Source: an uncultured Chloroflexota bacterium (GTDB lineage: Bacteria; Chloroflexota; Anaerolineae; Aggregatilineales; Phototrophicaceae). From it: 9,628 nucleotides of DNA. The notes below the pieces were generated by a model. It saw nothing but the letters and a program-made list of their open reading frames with translations. It searched no databases and was not told where the DNA came from. Location: the NCBI GenBank assembly GCA_903904765.1, contig CAIVEA010001002.1:1-9628 (forward strand). Direction: 5' to 3'. Below are positions 5,225-9,628 of the stretch, in pieces; position 1 is the first letter of the stretch; each line of letters begins with the position of its first letter. Made by a program: the position numbers and the translations under genes.

Positions 5225-7261
5225 CTAACTGTTCATCGGCGGGGGCGTGATAGTGCGTTTGAGCGCCAGCGTACTGTTTGCAGTCCCCGCTGCCACCTGC
5301 ACCGGCAGAATGAGTGTCACACGGTCAATGAAGCACAGGCTTTCGTTCACCGCTTCGCAGTAGTAGATGGTCAAATCGCCGTGCAAGGTGGCGCTGCCCT
5401 CTGCGAAAGTCAGCGGCAGCGTGATCGGGTTGGCGGGCGCGATCATGCTTTGTGCGCGGTCTGCGTCCGCGATTTGCACCACGTCACCTTCGGCTGACCA
5501 TTCGGCGCTGAAGGGCGCAATCGTGTTCAGCTTATAGCCCTCCGGCAGTTCGAGCGTGAGTTCGGCCTGCCCTGCGCCGGGAGCAACCGTCTGCGGCGGC
5601 AGTTCCAGCCTGTCGCCAGCGGCGCTGTTGCCGCCCACTACTGTCACCTGCCCCGCGATTTGCAGCGCCACCGGATTCGGGAAGGTGATCGTCCGCACGG
5701 TACCCGTAGCGAGATCAATCGTCCGCAGCACGCCGTTGTTGGTGTCCGCCACGAACAGCGTGCCGTTCGCGTAAGCTAACCCGCCCGGCTCATCGAAAGC
5801 CGCTTCCGCCGCGCCGCCGTCGTGGAAGCCGCCCTCGCCACCCTGCCCGAACAATGTGGTAATCTGGCGCTGCGCCGGATCAAGTTGCTTGATCTTGTTG
5901 TTATAGGTATCGGCCACGTACAGCAGGCCGTCCGCGCCCAGCGCCACGCCCAGCGGGTGCTGCAAACGCGAATCGCCCGCGCCACCGTCTTTGTCGCCGA
6001 AGTCGAACAGGTCGTTGCGTGCTGTTCCGGCCAGCGTGGTCACAGTGCGGTTGGCGAGGTCGGCGGCGCGAATCGTGCTGGATTCGCTGTCCGCGAAATA
6101 CAGCACCCCATCGCGGTAGACGAGGCCGCTGGGTTGTGCCAGTTCAGCCGACTCGAAAGGCGCATCCAGCAGCCCCTCGCGCCCGCTGCCCACCAGCCAC
6201 GACACGGTATTCGTCGCCAGATTGAAGCGCCAAATCTGATGCAGCCCCGCCATCGCAATATACAACTCGTCGCCGCCGCCCGCTGCAATGTCCCACGGGC
6301 TGGCGAGCGCCGTTTCCCGCGCTGCACCGCTGGCGGCGTGGTCGTAACTCTGTTCGCCCGTTCCGGCGACGGTGGTCACGGTGCGGCGCAGCAAATCCAC
6401 CGCCCGGATCGCGTGGTTTTGCGTATCCGCCACATACAGCATGTCGTTGTGCAGTGCCATGCCCTGCGGCTTGCGGAAGGTGGCACTGGCATAGTCGCCA
6501 TCGCTCAGGCCAGCCGCGCCCGAACCGATCACATCCAGCACGTCGGCGGTACGTAAATCCGCGATAATCAGGCGGTTGTGGCTGCTATCGGCGATGAACA
6601 GCCGTCCGCCCTGTGCGTCCGCCAGCACTTTGCCGGGGTAGGCCAGCGGGGAGGCCGGCACATTTGCGCCTTCCAAGCGGATGGGTAGCGGGGTACGGTC
6701 AATCGCGTTTTCACCGTCGAACTGGGCGATCATGCCGCCGATCACCTTATCGAACGCCTCGAACGGGATTTCGCCCGCCTGCTGCGCGAACAGGTTGCCC
6801 AGCGGGTCAATCAGCACAAAGGTGGGCCACGCCCGCACACTATACTGCTGCCACACCTTAAAATCCACATCGTTGATGACCGGATGCGTCAGGCCGTAGC
6901 GTTGCACGATCTGGCGCAGGTTGTTCGTCTTGCCTTCGCCGCTGAACTTGGCGGAATGGATGCCAATGATCGCCAGCGCATCGCCATATTTGGCTTCCAA
7001 ATGCTGAAGTGTCGGAATCATGTGGATGCAGTTGATACAGCCATACGTCCAGAAATCCAGCAACAGCACCTTGCCGCGCAGGTCACTGATCGTCAATGGG
7101 GCGGGGACGTTCAGCCAGTCGAGGCCAGTGACAAATTCGGGGGCGGGCAGACTGGGGTCGCCGCGAAAATTCGGGGTGGATTGGGCAGTGGTGCTGCTCA
7201 CCAGCAGCAGGGCGGCCAGCAGCACCAGCCAGACCGCCCCGCCTTGACGTAGAACCTTCAC
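5225..7261 (-). CDS. Secreted thioredoxin-like/NHL-repeat protein (NHLRC2-type)
   Basis: A 678-residue exported protein. A signal peptide (basic MKVLRQ, hydrophobic 9-22, A-x-A/Q-like cut near 27) is followed by a thioredoxin-like domain (about 38-182). This domain has W-T-Y-G-C75-I-N-C78, a CxxC redox pair, and the cis-proline in AWPTF (Pro146). A six-bladed NHL propeller follows, with blade motifs F/Y-V/I-A-D near 222, 276, 334, 388, 448 and 503. The third blade is degenerate (YIAMAGLHQI). The end (about 555-678) is a beta-rich domain with a possible disulfide (Cys635, Cys643). The same order is seen in NHLRC2 and its bacterial relatives. By family it should be a thiol-disulfide protein outside the membrane; its partner is unknown. 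Start is GTG 7261, with GGAG 8 bases before it and a TATAAT box about 35 bases upstream. It is the first gene of a leftward block with GH13 and the YcgQ-like gene. Confidence 0.88.
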   Translation of the reverse strand: MKVLRQGGAVWLVLLAALLLVSSTTAQSTPNFRGDPSLPAPEFVTGLDWLNVPAPLTISDLRGKVLLLDFWTYGCINCIHMIPTLQHLEAKYGDALAIIGIHSAKFSGEGKTNNLRQIVQRYGLTHPVINDVDFKVWQQYSVRAWPTFVLIDPLGNLFAQQAGEIPFEAFDKVIGGMIAQFDGENAIDRTPLPIRLEGANVPASPLAYPGKVLADAQGGRLFIADSSHNRLIIADLRTADVLDVIGSGAAGLSDGDYASATFRKPQGMALHNDMLYVADTQNHAIRAVDLLRRTVTTVAGTGEQSYDHAASGAARETALASPWDIAAGGGDELYIAMAGLHQIWRFNLATNTVSWLVGSGREGLLDAPFESAELAQPSGLVYRDGVLYFADSESSTIRAADLANRTVTTLAGTARNDLFDFGDKDGGAGDSRLQHPLGVALGADGLLYVADTYNNKIKQLDPAQRQITTLFGQGGEGGFHDGGAAEAAFDEPGGLAYANGTLFVADTNNGVLRTIDLATGTVRTITFPNPVALQIAGQVTVVGGNSAAGDRLELPPQTVAPGAGQAELTLELPEGYKLNTIAPFSAEWSAEGDVVQIADADRAQSMIAPANPITLPLTFAEGSATLHGDLTIYYCEAVNESLCFIDRVTLILPVQVAAGTANSTLALKRTITPPPMNS

Positions 7262-7283
7262 CCTGTACGCTCCGTTAAGTCGT

Positions 7284-7302
7284 CTCCAGTGGAGCCATTA
7301 TA
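7284..7302 (-). promoter_or_regulatory. Promoter (-10 TATAAT) and small palindrome for the thioredoxin-NHL gene
   Basis: The minus strand has TATAAT at 7302-7297, a perfect -10 hexamer, giving a start near 7290 and a leader of about 29 bases with GGAG before the GTG. No good -35 is seen. An 11-base palindrome CTCCA-G-TGGAG (7284-7294) covers the predicted transcription start and could be a repressor site, though so short a palindrome may be chance. Confidence 0.5.
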
Positions 7303-7431
7303 CTGCCACAGACTGCCCGCAGAGATGAGGGGTGCGTAAGCGTATTTATCTCCGGCAGCCCGGCTAGGGACATTCACCGCCCACTCAATATTGTCTTATG
7401 GGAAAAATTACTATCCCGCCACTCCAGATGG

Positions 7432-7440
7432 TGCTATACT
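7432..7440 (+). promoter_or_regulatory. Extended -10 promoter for the histidine kinase gene
   Basis: TGCTATACT is an extended -10 element (TG, one base, then TATACT). Such promoters need little -35 contact, and none is visible. Transcription would start near 7447, inside the left arm of the inverted repeat at 7441-7487, about 36 bases before the ATG. With the minus-strand TATAAT at 7297-7302 it makes 7262-7482 a divergent promoter region. An 8-base palindrome CAATATTG (7386-7393) lies between the two. Confidence 0.5.
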
Positions 7441-7487
7441 TTCATCAACTACATTTTATAGAAGGTCTATTGCACACAGTTGATGAA
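7441..7487 (+). promoter_or_regulatory. Perfect 10-bp inverted repeat spanning the kinase start codon
   Basis: TTCATCAACT (7441-7450) and AGTTGATGAA (7478-7487) are exact reverse complements, 27 bases apart, with centres 37 bp apart. The right arm contains the ATG (7483-7485) of the histidine kinase gene, and the A/T-rich interval holds GAAGG (7461-7465). As RNA it would form a stem hiding the start codon; as DNA it could be a two-site operator. The predicted start near 7447 would remove part of the left arm from the transcript, which favours the DNA reading unless transcription begins further upstream. Confidence 0.45.
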
Positions 7488-9567
7488 CATCCCGGCTAGG
7501 CTTATGAACTGGGGACGGGATGTCTGGAATCGCTACACCTCTCCCCTGATTGCCATAGATGATCCTTTACGCCGCCGTGAAGTACAGCTGCTGGCTTCAT
7601 TGTTGCTCACCACCCTCGCACTCATTTTCATCATTGTGATATGGGTCGTTGTGACCAGCGATACCGGCCTGCCTGTCCCGCAGATTATCAGCAGCAGCAG
7701 CACCTTCATCCTCACATTGATCGTTCTGTGGCTGGTGCGCCGGGGTTATGAACAGTCTGCCATCACCCTTCTGGTCATTAGCGGGAATACCGTCCTGCTC
7801 ATTGGCGCATGGTTGCTGGGCGACCGGGCGGGATTCAATTATCTAGATTACATGGTGATTGTCGCCATTTTCGGCGGCCTGTTCATGCGCGTCAGGCACA
7901 TTCTCCTCATGCTGTGTTTTCAGTTGACAGGCATGGTGGTGGTCGCCCCGCACTTGCATGGTATCCCATTTGTGGAGGTGGTCGGCGGCCCGATGCTGTT
8001 CACCAGTTCGGCAACGGCTATTCTGATGGTCGTTGCCCATTACTGGCGGCGCACGCAGCAAGAACAGCGCGAGGTGCTGACCGCCAGCGAAGCGCAGTAC
8101 CGTCTGCTCGTCGAACGTAACCGTGACATCATCTACAGTCAGGATTTGCACGGGAAGATTTTGACCATCAATGGCGCGGTGGAGCGTATGTTAGGTCATA
8201 CTCCCGCCAGCGTCATCGGCAAAAACATCCTCGATTTCATTCGCCCGGAAGATCAATCTACTGTCCACAATTACCTGCGAAACGTCCTGCATGATGAGGA
8301 TATTCCGCCGCTGGAAATGCAAGTCCAGTCGCTATCCGGTGAATGGATTTGGGCAGAAATCCGGTTGAGTCCGATCATGCATACGAATGGCAGCATCTCG
8401 ATGGCAGGCGTGGTGCGGGATATTTCGCCGCGCAGACTAGCCGAAGATGCGCTGCGTTCCAGTAACTTGCGCTACCGTTTGATCTCCGAACTCAGTTCGG
8501 ACTATGCGTTTGAAACGATCCGCACGCCGGATGACCGAATCCAGACGCTGTGGGTTCTGGATTCGGTACAGCGGATGCTGGGTTACAGTGTGAAAGAAAT
8601 CCTCGCGCTGGATGATGTGCGTATCTTGTATCACCCCGATGATTGGGCGCAGGCGAAAGCGGATATTCGCCAAGCGTTTGAGGGGAAAGCGGCGCGGAAC
8701 GAGTACCGCATGCTGACCAAATCCGGCGAGACGCGCTGGGTGCAGATTTACCGCAGTCCAGTGAAAGAACCAGATGGGCGTGTGCAGCGGGTCTACGGCA
8801 TCGCCAAAGATATGACCGAGAACCACTACAATGCCGAACAGCAGGTGAAACTGGCAGTCCAGCGCGAACAAATCCGCGTGGTGAATCTGGTGGTGCTGGC
8901 CGTCTCGCACGATTTCCGCACCGCCCTTTCGACCATCGAAACCAGCCGCTATTTGATCGAGCGCAAAGTGGATGCCCCCAACCGGGCGGTCATCCAATCA
9001 CGTTTGGACAGCATCCAACAATCCGTGCAACACCTAACCAACCAGATCGAAAGCCTGTACCTGCTGTCGGCGCTCACCGAACCCATTCCCGAAGCGTTCG
9101 ATTGGAACGAAATGGTCGAATCGGAAGTGGAAGATTATCGTGAAGATGCCGAAAACAAAGAGATCAAACTGATCTTTGATGGGCAGGCCGATCTGCCAGT
9201 GGTGATGGCGGACGCGGGTAAACTGCGGCATGCACTGGGGCATCTGCTGAAAAACGCGCTGGCGCACACACAGGTCGGCGGTATTGTGCGGGTGAGTACG
9301 CTGTTGCAAGATGGTCAAGTGTGCGCCCGCGTACAGGATACCGGCCCGGGCATCGCGCAGGGACAGTTGGAGTTAATTTTCGCCCCCTTCTATCGCCCGG
9401 ACGAGGCACGTACCCAGCAAACGGGCGGCGTGGGGCTGGGACTGACGCTGGTACGCATGATTGCGGAAGCTCATCAAGGACAAGTGCGGGTGGATAGCCA
9501 ACTCGGCAAAGGTAGCATGTTCATCCTCTCCGTGCCCGCGCAGGCTGTTGTGCAGGCGCATAAATAA
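7483..9567 (+). CDS. Membrane-bound PAS-PAS sensor histidine kinase, orphan
   Basis: A 694-residue sensor kinase. Six hydrophobic segments (about 36-57, 69-86, 94-113, 121-138, 140-157, 170-187) form a membrane sensor region with short loops. Two PAS/PAC domains follow (about 205-318 and 330-447), the second PAS_3-like (YHPDDW, W-V-Q-I-Y-R-S). A HisKA domain has VSHDFRTALS with the phospho-accepting His476; Asp477 and Thr480 keep the HDxxT phosphatase pattern, and Ala replaces the usual proline. The HATPase shows N591 in HLLKNALAH, DTGPGI (619-624), the F-box FAPFYRP and GVGLGL (649-654). It ends without a receiver domain. The start is ATG 7483; a TTG directly before it and ATG 7504 are alternatives, and GAAGG is far upstream. 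No response regulator gene lies within 61 bp downstream. Signal and target are unknown. The last 61 bases (9568-9628) hold no recognised feature. Confidence 0.9.
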   Translation: MNIPARLMNWGRDVWNRYTSPLIAIDDPLRRREVQLLASLLLTTLALIFIIVIWVVVTSDTGLPVPQIISSSSTFILTLIVLWLVRRGYEQSAITLLVISGNTVLLIGAWLLGDRAGFNYLDYMVIVAIFGGLFMRVRHILLMLCFQLTGMVVVAPHLHGIPFVEVVGGPMLFTSSATAILMVVAHYWRRTQQEQREVLTASEAQYRLLVERNRDIIYSQDLHGKILTINGAVERMLGHTPASVIGKNILDFIRPEDQSTVHNYLRNVLHDEDIPPLEMQVQSLSGEWIWAEIRLSPIMHTNGSISMAGVVRDISPRRLAEDALRSSNLRYRLISELSSDYAFETIRTPDDRIQTLWVLDSVQRMLGYSVKEILALDDVRILYHPDDWAQAKADIRQAFEGKAARNEYRMLTKSGETRWVQIYRSPVKEPDGRVQRVYGIAKDMTENHYNAEQQVKLAVQREQIRVVNLVVLAVSHDFRTALSTIETSRYLIERKVDAPNRAVIQSRLDSIQQSVQHLTNQIESLYLLSALTEPIPEAFDWNEMVESEVEDYREDAENKEIKLIFDGQADLPVVMADAGKLRHALGHLLKNALAHTQVGGIVRVSTLLQDGQVCARVQDTGPGIAQGQLELIFAPFYRPDEARTQQTGGVGLGLTLVRMIAEAHQGQVRVDSQLGKGSMFILSVPAQAVVQAHK

Positions 9568-9628
9568 GCGGCTGTAGACCGACAGACTGCGGGCGAGTAT
9601 GATGATGCCCTCAATCACCGCAAAATAG

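Noticed and set aside
5822..6556. 244-codon plus-strand open frame antisense to the NHL propeller
   Set aside because: Arg/His/Gln-rich shadow of the repeated NHL coding sequence; no domain and no credible start context.
8437..8997. 186-codon minus-strand frame under the histidine kinase
   Set aside because: It lies antisense to the second PAS and HisKA domains; no family resemblance.
9373..9618. Minus-strand frame from the right edge with a hydrophobic start (IEGIIILARSLSVYSRLF)
   Set aside because: It could be the tail of a convergent gene, since the frame is open to the edge, but it would need about 195 bp of overlap with the kinase gene and the rest looks like a shadow. The other two minus frames stop at 9611 and 9615, so a convergent gene could end there instead; undecidable without sequence beyond 9628.

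Overview
The window looks like an ordinary bacterial chromosome segment, moderately GC-rich and densely coded on both strands. Several signs together suggest Chloroflexota (Anaerolineae-like): a secreted thioredoxin/NHL protein of the NHLRC2 type, an unusual GH13 protein, a PAS-rich orphan histidine kinase, and G/C-tract palindromes of the 'CCCCTCATCCCC...' type. This assignment is by resemblance only and was not computed. No rRNA, tRNA, CRISPR array, insertion sequence or phage structural gene was seen.

Layout. Bases 1-356 (+) hold the C-terminal end of a polyphosphate kinase 2. A hairpin-bearing 45-bp gap leads to a DPM1-like family 2 glycosyltransferase (402-1121, +). Its stop codon overlaps that of a convergent PIG-L/LmbE-type deacetylase (1118-1876, -). 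A 180-bp spacer (1877-2056) holds a candidate promoter and a large G/C palindrome. Next comes a compact two-gene unit (2057-2577, -), visibly richer in A+T than its neighbours. It encodes a possible toxin-like protein followed by a DUF2283 protein, with a 13-bp overlap and an apparent promoter of its own.

The central block is read leftwards: a secreted thioredoxin-NHL protein (7261-5225), a 133-bp spacer filled by two palindromic elements, a GH13 alpha-amylase-family protein (5091-3502), and 40 bp later a YcgQ/TIGR03943-type membrane protein with a 22-residue His-rich stretch (3461-2649). A 221-bp divergent regulatory region separates this block from a plus-strand, membrane-bound, two-PAS hybrid-less histidine kinase (7483-9567). 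No response regulator follows within the last 61 bp. No gap between genes exceeds 300 bp.

How the genes may work together. The central block mixes envelope redox or folding functions (thioredoxin-NHL), a presumably cytoplasmic glucan enzyme, and a protein family linked to metal supply in Firmicutes. Co-orientation suggests partial co-transcription, but no shared pathway can be claimed. The PPK2 and GT2 genes point to polyphosphate and polyprenyl-sugar or glycan metabolism. The GT2 and the PIG-L deacetylase could act on glycan substrates, but they are convergent and not in one operon. The most system-like element is the DUF2283 pair. The most suggestive regulatory structures are the 10-bp inverted repeat around the kinase start codon and the two related palindromes at 1972-2026 and 5124-5176.
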